Shown in pieces: positions 10,016 to 20,356 of a stretch of DNA of 64,000 nt. The position numbers were made by a program, and so were the translations under genes. Location: contig JAUJPP010000005.1 in NCBI GenBank assembly GCA_030562195.1, forward strand, positions 30,305,106 to 30,369,105, in the 5' to 3' direction. The DNA comes from Nipponacmea schrenckii (Eukaryota; Mollusca; Gastropoda; Lottiidae). Numbering within the stretch: position 1 is the first letter of the stretch; each line of letters begins with the position of its first letter. The notes under the pieces were generated by a model, which saw only the letters and a list, made by a program, of their open reading frames with translations, was not told the origin of the DNA and ran no database searches.

Positions 10016-10102
10016 ATGTCTCAGTGCCAACAAAGCGTGAGCGGTGAGCCTTTGAAGTTCGACACTGACAGTTTGAGTTTTGACAAACGGGAAAAAGCCA
10101 GA
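10016..10102 (+). CDS. Possible first coding exon of a small protein
   Basis: The plus strand has an ATG at 10016 and 29 open codons (MSQCQQSVSGEP..., ending DKREKAR) before a GTAAGT donor at 10103. It joins in phase 0 to 10736-10792 across a 633-bp intron. The upstream bidirectional promoter candidate at 9.82 kb could serve it. No family is recognised. An overlapping frame from 9944 (MSISFKPITN...) ends at TGA at 10027 unless spliced at GTGAGC, so the choice of frame is uncertain. Confidence 0.3.
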
Positions 10103-10735
10103 GTAAGTTTGAAACTTTCCATTTATATTTGTTTTGGACCAAAGAAATAATTAATACTGTTCAGCAGAATAGAGTTGAATAGAATAACTAGGCCTAGATC
10201 CAGGCCTAAGAATTCTATATCATTATTGTAAACACACATTAATATTATTATAGACTTGACCGATGAAGGGTGGGCCTACTTGTTCTAGGTCTATTGTCTA
10301 AGCAAGGTCTTTTTAGGAATATTTTATGAGAATTGGAATAGCATCCTCAAAATAGTACTGTTAGTCTAGGAATGTCTTTTTTGAAAATATCAACATGAGC
10401 ACACATGATTTTAAAATTTATTTTTACAAATAGCAATTTTCAACCATAATTTTGGAATTGTTCGGCGAATTCTCATTGATTGTTTTAATCTTAATGCAAT
10501 GTAAACTTACACAAAACACTGTTTTAATCAAAGTTTTTATTTTCAGTTGAACATATATTGTATTTTACCCTTACAGAATACTCATAACAGCATTTCATTT
10601 CAATAAATTTGCAAATCAGGGAAAGGAGTTTAACAAAAATGGGTATTTCTTTTTTTTTAAATTTTTCAGTAAAGACGAAACTGATACAATCAGAAATTAC
10701 ATAAGCTAATGCATCCCTTTTGTTTGTTCTTTCAG
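10103..10735. other. Likely intron or intergenic DNA
   Basis: AT-rich, with no coding frame of note. A minus-strand 96-codon frame (10524-10814) overlaps it but shows low-complexity, non-conserved composition and is taken as chance. Confidence 0.3.
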
Positions 10736-10792
10736 TGTTTATCAACCAATTATTGGGAGAGGTCTGCCAGGCTTGTTTGGATGGGACAATAA
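10736..10792 (+). CDS. Possible terminal exon of the same small protein
   Basis: It follows a strong TTCTTTCAG acceptor (AG 10734-10735). In phase 0 it gives 18 residues (CLSTNYWERSARLVWMGQ) and TAA, for a 47-residue product. A second frame through the same acceptor stays open to TGA at about 10890, with a proline-rich segment (VNVPPPLAF), so the true frame is undecided. Confidence 0.3.
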   Translation, partial: CLSTNYWERSARLVWMGQ

Positions 10793-11057
10793 CAGACGAG
10801 CCTGAAACAGTCAATGTTCCACCACCACTAGCATTTAAATACGAACATTCAAATAAAGCAGAGACTGTGTTACTGTTTGGATCCCTAAAGTGAACTCTAA
10901 AATATCAAGAAATAATTGGATTTTTTTATGAATTTGTTTTGTCATTGTATCTATGATTTTCCCCGAGGTCTGAAGGGCCCAGGACCATGTCATTATCATT
11001 TAGTTAACCTTATTCTGAACCATAAGAAATAAGAGATAACTAATATAATGTTACAGT

Positions 11058-11201
11058 TTATTCAGCCACCTCCATTATATGGTGATGGAAATTGTTATCA
11101 AACTCAGGCAGTGGTTCCCCACTCTTCTTGCTAAGGAAATCCATATCCTCTATACAAATCAATGGTATTATGCAGTATACTAGTATCTCAGTCTGTGCTG
11201 C
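11058..11201 (-). CDS. Possible terminal exon, unknown protein
   Basis: On the minus strand a TATATTTCAG acceptor (11203-11202) opens exactly 48 codons in phase 0, ending in TAA. The product starts AAQTEILVYC, has an acidic middle (IEDMDFLSKK) and ends HHHIMEVAE. It lies downstream of the P2X7-like exons on the same strand, but no donor with matching phase was found there, so it may belong to a different gene. Confidence 0.35.
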   Translation of the reverse strand, partial: AAQTEILVYCIIPLICIEDMDFLSKKSGEPLPEFDNNFHHHIMEVAE

Positions 11202-11418
11202 CTGAAATATAATTATAATAAAAATGCATTAAATATTTATTTAGAATGCATACTTAAATGCTGCATTATTTGACATTATTTAAATTGTTTAGGAAAACAT
11301 ACACATGTGATAAAGTATTATGCTATGAGATACTCAACTTCATATTAAAAATTTATTTGTTGCAAAAGATGGTTTTACTTCTCAAATATGTTCACTTAAG
11401 CATTTGAGATTTGTTCAG

Positions 11419-12191
11419 CTATCCATAGTGCTGCTTGTAATGACTGTAGGCAAGATCCAGCACACCTTGATCTAAACACACCATAAGAAGAGCAGGATGC
11501 TGTGTAATACAGTCACCAGGTTGACCCTCATTCTTGTCCATCGCCCAACCTCCCTGCAACACACACACTCCAGAATCAATTGACTCCTCAGGATTCCCTA
11601 TGTGTACGTAAGTACACTGACATCTGAAATGATAGGATAGGTTTTTTTGTTGTTATACTTATGATACTTATAGGCAACAAGGCTATTTCTAAGCAGTTGA
11701 ATGAACTGCTTTCTTGATGGCCTTACAGTATTAGAGAAAACATTATTCATGGTTGGAGGCCATTAAATATAAATAGACATGCCACGCCTCTGGTTTGTTT
11801 ACAAATTTTGTGATTCAAGCAGACAAAATCTATTAAATCATTGCAATTCCGACTTTAATTCAATTTTTATTAAACAGTTTGTTTAAACTTACCAATGAAC
11901 GTTGTTCAGTCGACCTAAATCGACAGGTAAGGCGATATCAGCAGCTGGTTCGCCATCATTTTCATCACTACACTAGACACAAGGCCTTCTGCTATCGCGA
12001 CTTTCGGCATCGGAGGCTTAGGGTTCGTATGGATAAAGGATAGTTACGGCAGGCTTCTTTTGGTTCGGCAAATTGGTCAAGAAAACCTCCACTTTCACTG
12101 TCCGCATTTTCTATCTCACAAGAACTCGCATAGCGGGATAAGACGATATTAATCTCGAACTCTGACAGCTATTGATTTCAATGTCCGCCAT
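11419..12191 (-). pseudogene. P2X7-receptor-C-terminal-like gene, broken
   Basis: The recognisable part is a cysteine/tryptophan-rich segment split by an intron. Exon one ends near 11893 (LGRLNNVHW, before a GTAAGT donor). Exon two, 11623-11419, begins CQC and contains DCITQHPALL, then DQGVLDLAYSHYKQHYG. This matches the zinc-binding intracellular domain of P2X7 that occurs as stand-alone, expanded genes in molluscs and cnidarians. An ATGGCGGAC start context lies at 12191, next to a CRE. Lesions: the spliced Trp codon becomes TGA, the 12191 start needs a frame change to reach the DSESGGF segment, and a TAG follows HYG, where the family normally continues. The family call rests on remembered pattern. 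Confidence 0.5.
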
Positions 12192-12217
12192 CGTTTTGGG
12201 TTACCGCCATGACGTCA
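12191..12217 (-). promoter_or_regulatory. CRE next to ATGGCGG start contexts
   Basis: The minus strand reads TGACGTCATGGCGG and, 19 bp on, AACGATGGCGGAC. The CRE directly overlaps the first ATGGCGG. It would drive the P2X7-like gene. Confidence 0.4.
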
Positions 12218-12443
12218 CACAAGTATGGTGTCTTTTTACAACCGACTGATAACCGCACGCTGCGGGGTCGACAGAAAAAAGTGTTTTTTGGGGGTATTAA
12301 CCTGTATTATCGCTTAATAAATTTTGATAATAAGATATAAGATTTGATATAAGATAGTCATTACTAATTAAAAAAGTGTTTTATAAGCGATATTAAAATC
12401 CATGTCAGCTTCTCTTTAAGTTTAGATAGTATGATAAAAGTTT

Positions 12444-12689
12444 TCACTCCAGCCTACCTTCATTTATCAAAGTTGCGTTAATTAATGCTGTAATTATTCC
12501 GGATAATCTAATAATGTAACCTAATGACTTTGACAGCAAGCCTCGTCTGTTGTCGTCATGGAAATAAGTTTTTCGCAACTCCAGGCAGTAGTTATCATGA
12601 TAATCGTTGAAAACAGATGTATCCCCTTCACTGAAAGTGTATGTTATATGACCATCTTGAATTTCATGGCTCTCCTCTCTAAAATCCAT
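12444..12689 (-). pseudogene. C-terminal exon of a YfjI/DUF3987-like gene
   Basis: An 81-codon minus-strand frame. Its second half, RRGLLSKSLGYIIRLSGI, matches the helix near the end of DUF3987/YfjI-type ATPase-like domains (consensus of the kind RG.L.K..G...RLSG). A TTGCAG acceptor lies 14 bp upstream of the ATG, and a GTAGGC near 12462 could be a donor. It follows the N-terminal exons (13057-13787) in the same orientation, but the central part of the domain is missing from the 370 bp between them. It is treated as part of one broken gene. Confidence 0.5.
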
Positions 12690-13056
12690 TTTTTAAGTTG
12701 TCTGCAATTGGTACCTTGTAGTCACAAGACTTGAAAACTACCTCTTTAGGGCAAGTTATAAGGTATCTACAACATAAGAATTAATATCGTCTTTAATATT
12801 TCAAAATATAGATTTTTGGCTCATGTGGCTACTAATGCGGAGAAAGAAAATTCATAGGCCTTCACGATGATTCTGAACACACATTTGGCCTTAAAAGCCT
12901 AAATTTCTACACTGACTGTCTTTTCTGAGAATATTGTACAATACGACGGGTGGCGAAACTTTCCCTTATTTAATTAGACTACTTATTTCAAAATAATTGA
13001 AATCATGAAATTTCAGATTGAATATATATTTCTTCATTCATTCTACTATAGCGTAC

Positions 13057-13330
13057 CTGGTAATTATTTTTCAGAAGAACGTTATTTAACTCTTCCATGG
13101 AAAAAACATCTATTAACAATTGCTTCTGGAATGATTGTTGATTTATATTCGTTGTGGCGTTTCTGATTCATTTGTAGCTGGATGATCTTGTCTCATTCGT
13201 TTTTGAATATTCATTATTGGTTCCTTCAATCCTCGAAGGGCAGGAGATTTTCTCTCACCTTTTCCAGCAGCGACAATTGCCCATAAAATTGCAGGTTCAA
13301 CCCATTCGGAATTAAATTGAATAGCAGTGT
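13057..13330 (-). pseudogene. YfjI/DUF3987-like exon with nucleotide-binding motif, frameshifted
   Basis: It starts after a TTCGCAG acceptor and joins in phase to 13619-13787. It reads NSEWVEPAILWAIVAAGKG then ERKSPAL, the P-loop-like GxGERKS element of DUF3987/YfjI. The frame stops at TAA soon after a PQRI segment. Shifted by two positions, the exon continues as QLLIDVFSMEELNNVLL, the next conserved block, up to a CAG|GTACGC donor at 13056. A single indel therefore separates two family-like segments. DUF3987 is mainly known from bacteria and phages but also occurs in invertebrate genomes, so capture from a mobile element is possible. Confidence 0.55.
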
Positions 13331-13618
13331 CTGCGAAAAAAAATCCTCTTAACTAGGATGGATGGAATGCATTAGGTTTTTGATGACCATGCCAAAACTA
13401 AAGTTTAACATCTTCGATAGAATGTAGAGTTACGTTTCTGAGTAGTAGACTATCTGTGCGCAACCTTTTGTCATGCTAAATTTAGGCCTGTCGTACCGTT
13501 TTTCATGAGTCGTAAAATACGGTTCTAAACCCGAAAACTGACCATAAAAAAACCATTGCAACTGTCATTGTATACTGTATAGCAAACTATATTTTTTTTT
13601 ATTTCTTGTTTTACTTAC

Positions 13619-13787
13619 CTGCACAAATTGACAGTAAAGGTACAAATAAAAATTCATCCGGACAGCCGATAGCATTGCAGTGTGCTTCAATTAATCTCTT
13701 TAAATATGTATTTGCACATTCTTGAACGCCAGGAAACTGAACTAACTGAGCATCTCTGAATCTCTTTTGGAGCGTTGCCGACAACAT
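13619..13787 (-). pseudogene. First exon of the YfjI/DUF3987-like gene
   Basis: From the ATG at 13787 the minus strand codes for 56 residues (start MLSATLQKRF, then QFPGVQECANTYL, ending FLFVPLLSICA) before a GTAAGT donor at 13618. The pattern, an FP start followed by a helix and a PLLSICA helix, is the usual lead-in to the DUF3987 P-loop. The phase matches the next exon. The exon itself is unbroken; the gene as a whole is not. Confidence 0.55.
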
Positions 13788-13950
13788 CTTTTCTTTTTTG
13801 AAACGGCAATTGACTGTTTTCCTTAACCATAAAAACGTATTTTTGAATTAACGTCATTGATTGACGGTCAACCTTTTAACCATAACAACTCCTTTGCAAC
13901 TTTTGCGACGTCATTTTTGTAGTAAAATTACGTCTTTTAATATGATTAAA

Positions 13951-14340
13951 GATAGCTTGCCAGGCAAGGTAACATACGCCCACTGGCAGCATTGAATTTG
14001 AAAAATAAATAGAGCAATAACTCAAAAACATTCACTGAATTAATATTGAAGTTAAGGGCAAAAACTAAAAAAATGTTCATGGAAAATTGTCAAATTAGAA
14101 CTTGACCACCATCTTATCTATTTCAATACTCATACCAAGTTTCGTCAAATCTATTAAAAACTTGTAGCTTATTTTACTAAGTCAAGGGAAATAACCCAAA
14201 AACCATTTGTTAAAAAAAGTCAGAAATTCAATCTTGACTAATGTCTTATCAATTCTGATGCTTACACCAAGTTCCATCAAAATCCTTTGAAAATCACAAC
14301 CACAATGGTATTTCCATATTTTTTTAGGATTTCGAAAGAA
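13951..14340 (+). mobile_element. Short pearl-like element, fragment
   Basis: It starts with the family terminus GATAGCTTGCCAGGCAAGG (an internal TTGCC/GGCAA hairpin), followed by TACGCCCACTGGCAGC and about two degenerate ~160-bp units containing CAAGTTTCATCAAAATC-type sequence. No (ACGG)n or closing terminus is seen. Confidence 0.6.
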
Positions 14341-14562
14341 TTCAAGAAAGCTGGGTAGATCATAGGTGTGATGTTAAAGGTTGTACAGAAGGGTATTGCA
14401 CTATTGACGGAAATTAAAAACTAAGAAGAAGTATATGTTCCAAAGGCGGCAAAAAGGTTAACACAGAGGAAAGTCTCTCAATCAGAAATGTTTGCTTCAA
14501 TGACCCTGAATTCGGTGGAAAATTCAAGAAACCTTTAAAGTAAAATTATATTTTCTTTTAAA

Positions 14563-16070
14563 GATAGCTTGCCAGGCAAGGTAACATACGCCCACTGGCA
14601 GCATTGAATTTGAAAAATAAATAGAGCAATGAATCAAAAACATTCACTTAATGGATATTGAAGTCAGGGGCAAAAACTCAAAAACACCAAGTTTCATCAA
14701 AATCCATTGAAAATTGTAGCTTCTATTGAACCCACAATAAAATTTTGACACAATCTTTCTAAGTCAAGGCCAATAACTAAAAAACTGTTCATCGCAAAAT
14801 CTTCAAAGCCGAACTTGACCGTTGTCTTATCAATTCCAATGCTCACACCAAGTTTCATTTAAATCAATTGAAAATTGTAGCTTCTATTTTGTCTACAACA
14901 AATATAGAGGCAGGGGCAATAACTCCAAAACTGTTTATCGCAAAATCGTCCAAATCGATCTTGACCGCCCTCTTATCAATTCCAATGCTCATACCAAGTT
15001 TCATTAAAATCCATAGATAATTGTAGCTTCTAAAGTGTCTACAGAAAATGAATATTTACGCAATTTTACTAAGTCAAGGGCAATTACTCATAAACTATTC
15101 ATCAAAAATCGTCAAATTTGAATTTCTGATAAAAAACTGTAGCCTATATCTTGGATATAACCCAAATTTGACGCGTTTTTACTAAGTCAAGGGCAATAAC
15201 TAAAAAATCTGTTCATTCGATAATTTCCATTTTGGAACTTGACCGAGATATCATCAATATATACATGTGTACCAAGTTTCATTAAGATCAGAAAAAAACC
15301 TGTAGCCTCTATTGTGGATACAACCCAAATTTGACGCGTTTTTACTAAGTCAAGTGCAATAACTCAAAAAACGTGCATGCGATAATTTCAATTTTCGAAC
15401 TTGACCGAGATATCATCAATATATTCATGTATACCAAGTTTCATTAAGATCGATAAAAACTGTAGCCTCTATTGTGGATACAACCCACATTTGACGCTTT
15501 TTTACCAAGTCAAGTGAAATAACTCAAAAACCGTTCATGCGAAAATTTCCATTTTCAAACTTGACCGAGATATCATCAATATATACATGTATACCAAGTT
15601 TCATTAAGATCGGATAAAAACTGTAGCCTCTATTGTGGATACAACCCAAATTTGACGCGTTTTTACTAAGTCAAGGGCAATAACTCAAAATCCGTTCATT
15701 CAATAATTTCAATTTTCGATTTGACCGAAATATCATCAATATATACATGTATACCAAGTTTCATTAAGATTGGATAAAAACTGTAGCCTGTATTGTGGAT
15801 ACAACCCAAATTTGACGCGTTTTTGCTAAGTCAAGGGCAATAACTCAAAAACCGTTCATGCAAAAATTTCCATTTTCGAACTTGACCGAGATATCATCAA
15901 TATATACATGTATACCAAGTTTCATTAAGATCGGATAAAAACTGTAGCCTCTATTGTGGATACAACCCAAATTTGACGCGTGGATACAACAAATGTGGAC
16001 GGACCGACGGACGGACGGACTGACAGGGGCGACGGCAATATACGTCCACATTTCCATGTGGGCGTATAAA
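14563..16070 (+). mobile_element. Complete pearl-like element with a ~160-bp tandem core
   Basis: It opens with the same GATAGCTTGCCAGGCAAGG terminus and TACGCCCACTGGC. It continues through about nine units of ~160 bp that sharpen towards the right: AAATTTGACGCG recurs near 15165, 15328, 15648, 15808 and 15969, spacing 160-163 bp. It ends with a (GACG)n tract at 16004-16020 and a GTGGGCGTATAAA terminus that inversely matches TACGCCCAC at the start. No protein is encoded. Core repeats plus an ACGG microsatellite plus hairpin ends are the hallmarks of bivalve 'pearl' elements, thought to be non-autonomous Helentron relatives (inference). Confidence 0.75.
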
Positions 16071-16089
16071 AACGTTTTCTTTGATGTCA

Positions 16090-16432
16090 TCCCCTTGTAA
16101 CAATGTATATTTTATCTAATAGCCCTCTACAAAATCAATTTGATGTAACAACCGTCCTCAGATGGACAATCAAGAGGACTTCCACGACCCATGTGGTAGG
16201 GAAGGGGTGGCGTCGAGACAAATTTGCGGTAATGTAGTTTGATACAGTAACATTTTAATATGTATTATTTATGTGTGTACATTCTGAAATATATAAGGAA
16301 TAAAATTCACAAGTAAAACTCTATTAACTTTTACGTGAGATAATAATTATGGTTACTTCCCTTATATTTCTTAAGGCTACTGACAAATATTATATGGGAC
16401 GTAACTCTTTACTCCTTCTATAACTGGCACTA
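16090..16432. other. No gene recognised
   Basis: AT-rich spacer. An ATGGACAATCAAGAGGACTT near 16161 opens only a short plus-strand frame. Nothing else is seen. Confidence 0.3.
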
Positions 16433-17230
16433 TTAAATGTAGTTGTCTCCCTTTGTACAGTAAACCATAGAGGTAATAATAAAGACATAGGCATAGATAG
16501 GCATAGATTCTTGTCTTGGGGGTTGAGCCGCGTTTAGCAAATGATTCATTTTACGCAACTCAATAGGAGTCAGANNNNNNNNNNNNNNNNNNNNNNNNNN
16601 NNNNNNNNNNNNNNNNNNNNNNNNNNNNNNNNNNNNNNNNNNNNNNNNNNNNNNNNNNNNNNNNNNNNNNNNNNNNNNNNNNNNNNNNNNNNNNNNNNNN
16701 NNNNNNNNNNNNNNNNNNNNNNNNNNNNNNNNNNNNNNNNNNNNNNNNNNNNNNNNNNNNNNNNNNNNNNNNNNNNNNNNNNNNNNNNNNNNNNNNNNNN
16801 NNNNNNNNNNNNNNNNNNNNNNNNNNNNNNNNNNNNNNNNNNNNNNNNNNNNNNNNNNNNNNNNNNNNNNNNNNNNNNNNNNNNNNNNNNNNNNNNNNNN
16901 NNNNNNNNNNNNNNNNNNNNNNNNNNNNNNNNNNNNNNNNNNNNNNNNNNNNNNNNNNNNNNNNNNNNNNNNNNNNNNNNNNNNNNNNNNNNNNNNNNNN
17001 NNNNNNNNNNNNNNNNNNNNNNNNNNNNNNNNNNNNNNNNNNNNNNNNNNNNNNNNNNNNNNNNNNNNNNNNNNTACAGCGATTTCACGGTCATCATCGC
17101 TTACATTGCTGCCTATGCTATCATCGGAATCAAAATCAACAATTCCGGGAAAAGCACTTTTCGACAAATCAGAGGAATCACGGAAACTATCAGTATCCAC
17201 CGTACTACATGTACTATCACTGTCAGCCAT
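16433..17230 (-). CDS. Acidic protein, first exon interrupted by an assembly gap
   Basis: On the minus strand an ATGGCTGAC start at 17230 is preceded by a CRE at 17253-17260. It opens 52 codons rich in Ser and Asp (MADSDSTCSTV..., DFDSDDSIGS, VSDDDREIAV) and then enters 500 N at 17074. The frame drawn through the gap resumes as LTPIELRKMNHLLNAAQPPR and ends at TAA near 16433. Continuity across the gap is unproven because the true gap length is unknown. The acidic, disordered N-terminus gives no family. Confidence 0.5.
   Translation of the reverse strand: MADSDSTCSTVDTDSFRDSSDLSKSAFPGIVDFDSDDSIGSNVSDDDREIAVXXXXXXXXXXXXXXXXXXXXXXXXXXXXXXXXXXXXXXXXXXXXXXXXXXXXXXXXXXXXXXXXXXXXXXXXXXXXXXXXXXXXXXXXXXXXXXXXXXXXXXXXXXXXXXXXXXXXXXXXXXXXXXXXXXXXXXXXXXXXXXXXXXXXXXXXXXXXXXXXXXXXXXXLTPIELRKMNHLLNAAQPPRQESMPIYAYVFIITSMVYCTKGDNYI
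16575..17074. other. Assembly gap, 500 N
   Basis: Exactly 500 N, so probably a fixed-size scaffolding placeholder. It cuts the acidic gene. Confidence 0.98.
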
Positions 17231-17260
17231 TTTGCCTTCTCGGTTCCTGAGATGACGTCA
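17228..17260 (-). promoter_or_regulatory. CRE before the acidic gene start
   Basis: On the minus strand TGACGTGACGTCA (a half site plus a full CRE) lies 23 bp before the ATGGCTGAC start. This is the same arrangement as at 2.72, 9.82 and 12.21 kb. Confidence 0.45.
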
Positions 17261-17459
17261 CGTCATGTGAAGCGGGTTTATTTTCGTTTTCGGAAATCGC
17301 GAGAAAGTTAATTTTCAAAAGCAGACTTCTCTAAATCTACTCAATGAATCAAGTCGTGATTTTTTGTGTACCCTTTCCAGGTGGTATATTTACTATAATT
17401 GGGGGAAAATAAGCTTGTCTAAATGGCGATCAGTTACTACTTTAAGGAATCAAGAGTCG

Positions 17460-17940
17460 GAAAATGTTGGTGTATATCTTAAGTTATTTGTACTGCTCTA
17501 CGCTGACGACACTATTCTTTTAGCAGAATCAGAATTAGAACTGCAGACAGGGGTTACTGGAATGCTTGACTATTGCTCGATTTGGAAGCTCCAGATTAAT
17601 ACCACAAAACAAAAGTAATGGTTTTTTCTGGGGGTATGGTAAGGAATAAACCTGTAATATAATTTGGAAATGAATGCCTAGAAACTGTAAATGAATTTAT
17701 ATATCTGGGGATTAAGTTTAATTATAATGGATCATTCTCAAAATCGATCAATTACCTTCTAACAAAGGCATCAGCAGCTTATTCTCTCTTATTCAGAAAA
17801 GTAGAAAACTAAACCTTGACATCGATACCCAATTACATTTTATTTCAGACACTAATTGTACCAATTATGTTATACGGGTGTGAAGTATGGGGAACTGTTG
17901 AATCAAATATTGAAAAAGTTAAAGTTGTTATTATGAGGGA
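17460..17940 (+). pseudogene. LINE reverse transcriptase fragment
   Basis: A 5'-truncated non-LTR retrotransposon remnant. It starts just before the RT box LLYADDTILLAES and runs through the thumb-like segment (GMLDYCSIWKLQINT). It continues after a frame change as VNEFIYLGIKF and IVPIMLYGCEVWGT. The AAG/TAA stop after INTTKQ and later TAA codons show decay. RT would have copied LINE RNA at the target; this piece cannot. The segment 17364-17459 in the same frame may be unrelated flank. Confidence 0.8.
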
Positions 17941-18214
17941 TTTCAATCAAAACAAATTGGAGGGTCAATTGTCTAATAGTCGATTGTTTTAAAACATTTG
18001 GATACAGTCAACTTGTTCAGCATTATACTTCCGAAGGTGGTACTCATTCATTGACAATGTTTATATCAGTAAAACATTTCGTCACATAATGTTCAAATTT
18101 CACACTTACCTGTATATTATAGCTACCGCGAGACTATACAACTAACCATACGATAAAGTTATATTAGATTAATATTAATCCACCCTTAAGATTCAATTAA
18201 ACTATTTTTCACTT

Positions 18215-18259
18215 CTTTATTGCGTGGCAAATAAAATTTGTCACGCTTTGTTTTCGTTC

Positions 18260-18294
<35 letters not shown>

Positions 18295-18370
18295 GGAAGA
18301 TCGCTAGCCCAAACGGAAAAAGATAGACTATTTCTGTTTTCACCAATGGTTTTTATATGGGCTGGTGTTT
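18215..18370 (+). repeat. Dispersed repeat with internal (T)31, copy 1
   Basis: A block beginning TTATTGCGTGGCAAATAAAA, with 31 T at 18263-18293, then GGGAAGATCGCTAGCCC and ATATGGGCTGG. It recurs inverted at 35235-35411 with 53 A. It is non-coding; the lysine-rich frame across it is an artefact of the homopolymer. Confidence 0.8.
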
Positions 18371-18504
18371 TAATTTTCTTCAATTAAACATTTTTAATTG
18401 ACATTTCTGGAGTGTATGTACAAAGTTGAGTTTGTATTAGTTACCCGAAAGTTCTTGTTAATTACCTGTTAAAAAAATTTTCAACTTTTCAAAACATCGA
18501 AATT

Positions 18505-18600
18505 GAAAGGTTAAAAGTTTCTAAAGGTCCGAAATCCATGGAATAATGGATCGCTGCCACGCTCGGAGCTGTTCACAGTTCTAGTTTTTATTTTTTATGC
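18505..18600 (-). repeat. Dispersed repeat end, inverted copy of 32815-32895
   Basis: Contains CCACGCTCGGAGCTGTTCAC followed by AGTTCTAGTT, the reverse complement of the segment at 32815-32895. It probably marks the border of an unclassified element; the short piece GTTCACAGTTCTAGTT recurs near 51314. Confidence 0.6.
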
Positions 18601-18797
18601 TTACAAACTCGTGTTTTCCTAGTTTTCGAGCTCCCGATATTCAACTCTGACTTCAAATCTTAGGATTCGACAATCCTAGTATTCCGAGAAGTCTAAGTTT
18701 TCGACCTCCCTTCTTTCTAAGCAATTTGCGGGAATACAGTACCCAAAAGATACCAAGAAATTTTGTCGTGACCTAATCAAAATGGCAGTCAATGGAA

Positions 18798-18995
18798 TTA
18801 AAGGTACGCATCACGTGCTAATATGCGAACAGTGTCTTGGACGAACGTGTTGTCTTCTTCACCCGTGTCTTCCGATTCAATATCGTTGACCCACTTATAG
18901 TCAATAATACGAGCTGCGTTCACAAGTGGGTTAAAGGTGCAATATTTGTTGAGAGAATCGTCAAGTGTGAAAGATAACTTTCGTGTGCGCGGTCT
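18798..18995 (-). CDS. Possible terminal exon, unknown protein
   Basis: An open minus-strand frame of about 65 codons without ATG, ending in TAA at 18798-18800. The composition is protein-like and far from low complexity (FTLDDSLNKYC, NAARIIDYKWV, then an acidic DIESEDTGEED and VRILARDAYL). No clear acceptor was fixed. It could be a last exon or a chance frame. Confidence 0.3.
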   Translation of the reverse strand, partial: RPRTRKLSFTLDDSLNKYCTFNPLVNAARIIDYKWVNDIESEDTGEEDNTFVQDTVRILARDAYL

Positions 18996-18999
18996 TTAA

Positions 19000-20355
19000 G
19001 TCGAAATTTTATTGTAACTCAATGTATGTAGAGGCAATCGCTACACAAGACACAAGATTGGGGGGGGGGGGGTCCTAAGACCATCCAAGTGTGACGTGTC
19101 AGCGTCACACTCTGCACTTGCTGGGACAGTGAAGTGGCTGAAAAGGTATGTTTCCCCATCAGAAGTCGAAATTTAAAAGAAAAATGTCAAGACTGAATTC
19201 GAACCATTTGGTGCGAACTCTTCTTTTGTAAAAATGAAAAACAATATGTCTTCATATGTGTATCGTTCTATTAGTTTTCTTAGAAGAACTTTGTCCTCAC
19301 GTTCTTGTGCTGCTCTGAGAACCTGCCAAATCATCTAGGTCTATGGACGCAGTGAGTTCTCGCTCGTTACGCCATTGCTCGTGTGTGCCGAATTTTAGAG
19401 TACTTTATTGTATCTCAATGTATTAAAGTATCTTTAAACTTCTCCACAACACTATAAAACAGTACTGTTACAATGTATTCAACAATGTCCGTTATATTAC
19501 AGACAAAATGCACTCAACCGGGAAGGTCGACGAAGGACGAAGATCCATATAAAGTGCTCTTCTCCCAATTTGTCCTGATTTAAATAGATGGTAAAATAGT
19601 TTGGTCGTAATCTTTCTGCTTGGTTCCTGACCGTTCATGTTTTAGTACGCTTCTATACATTGATGGTAAGTGATGTTAATTTAGTTTACAAGACAAATTA
19701 TATGATGGGATAAAAAAAAACAGACACTAAAAAACTAGAGTCGTACGCTTAACGGCACTGTAGCAATGTGTTGCATCCGGAGATTCGTTTGTTAAGCAAA
19801 AGACGGATAAATTTAATAAAAAAAAATGTGCGTTATAAATGGATTTGGATTTCATAACAAACGCTCCCATCCCCTTTTGCCCTCTTTGCCCTCTACTTCC
19901 TAAGCCCTCTCATTGTCGTCTTAGATAGTAAGTTAAGATCACAATAAATTTTTAATAGGACGTTTTTTTAGATTGCCCAAACGCAGAGAATAATATATAA
20001 CAGATCGTTTTATAGATTTAACAACTGTTGTTAATATCAAAATGTTTATTAAAATAATTATAGGAAATACATTGTTTAAAAATAACTATTCGTAGGGTAG
20101 TTGAATTGTTTTAATAGCCAAATATGAATAAACTGGCTGGTTACTACTGATGTTGGTAGCTTCACGAAGTTTCCTGGTTTTATCAATATGCTTATTGATT
20201 GTCAGTATGTTGTGTTTTCAAAGATGACTTCAACTTCAAATACGTTTCATAAACTTTTGACTAGTGATGTTGTTCCATAAAGCTGTGTCTATATATTGTG
20301 CCCACAATTGCTAGATGCCATTTAAAGAGGGTGTCTATAAAAGGAAGACGTAAGA
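19000..20355. other. No gene recognised
   Basis: AT-rich DNA with a G11 run near 19062. No coding frame, RNA gene or element end was seen. Confidence 0.35.
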
Positions 20356-20356
20356 C

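Noticed and set aside
10524..10814. 96-codon minus-strand frame
   Set aside because: Overlaps a better plus-strand acceptor and exon, and its lower part is AT-driven low complexity.
13951..16070. Autonomous Helitron/Helentron
   Set aside because: No Rep or helicase coding sequence; only non-autonomous repeat elements.
16541..17311. Long plus-strand frame across the N gap
   Set aside because: Most of it is N; the minus strand has the better start, composition and promoter.
18186..18383. Lysine-run frame across the poly-T repeat
   Set aside because: Created by the homopolymer; the same repeat occurs elsewhere without conservation of a frame.
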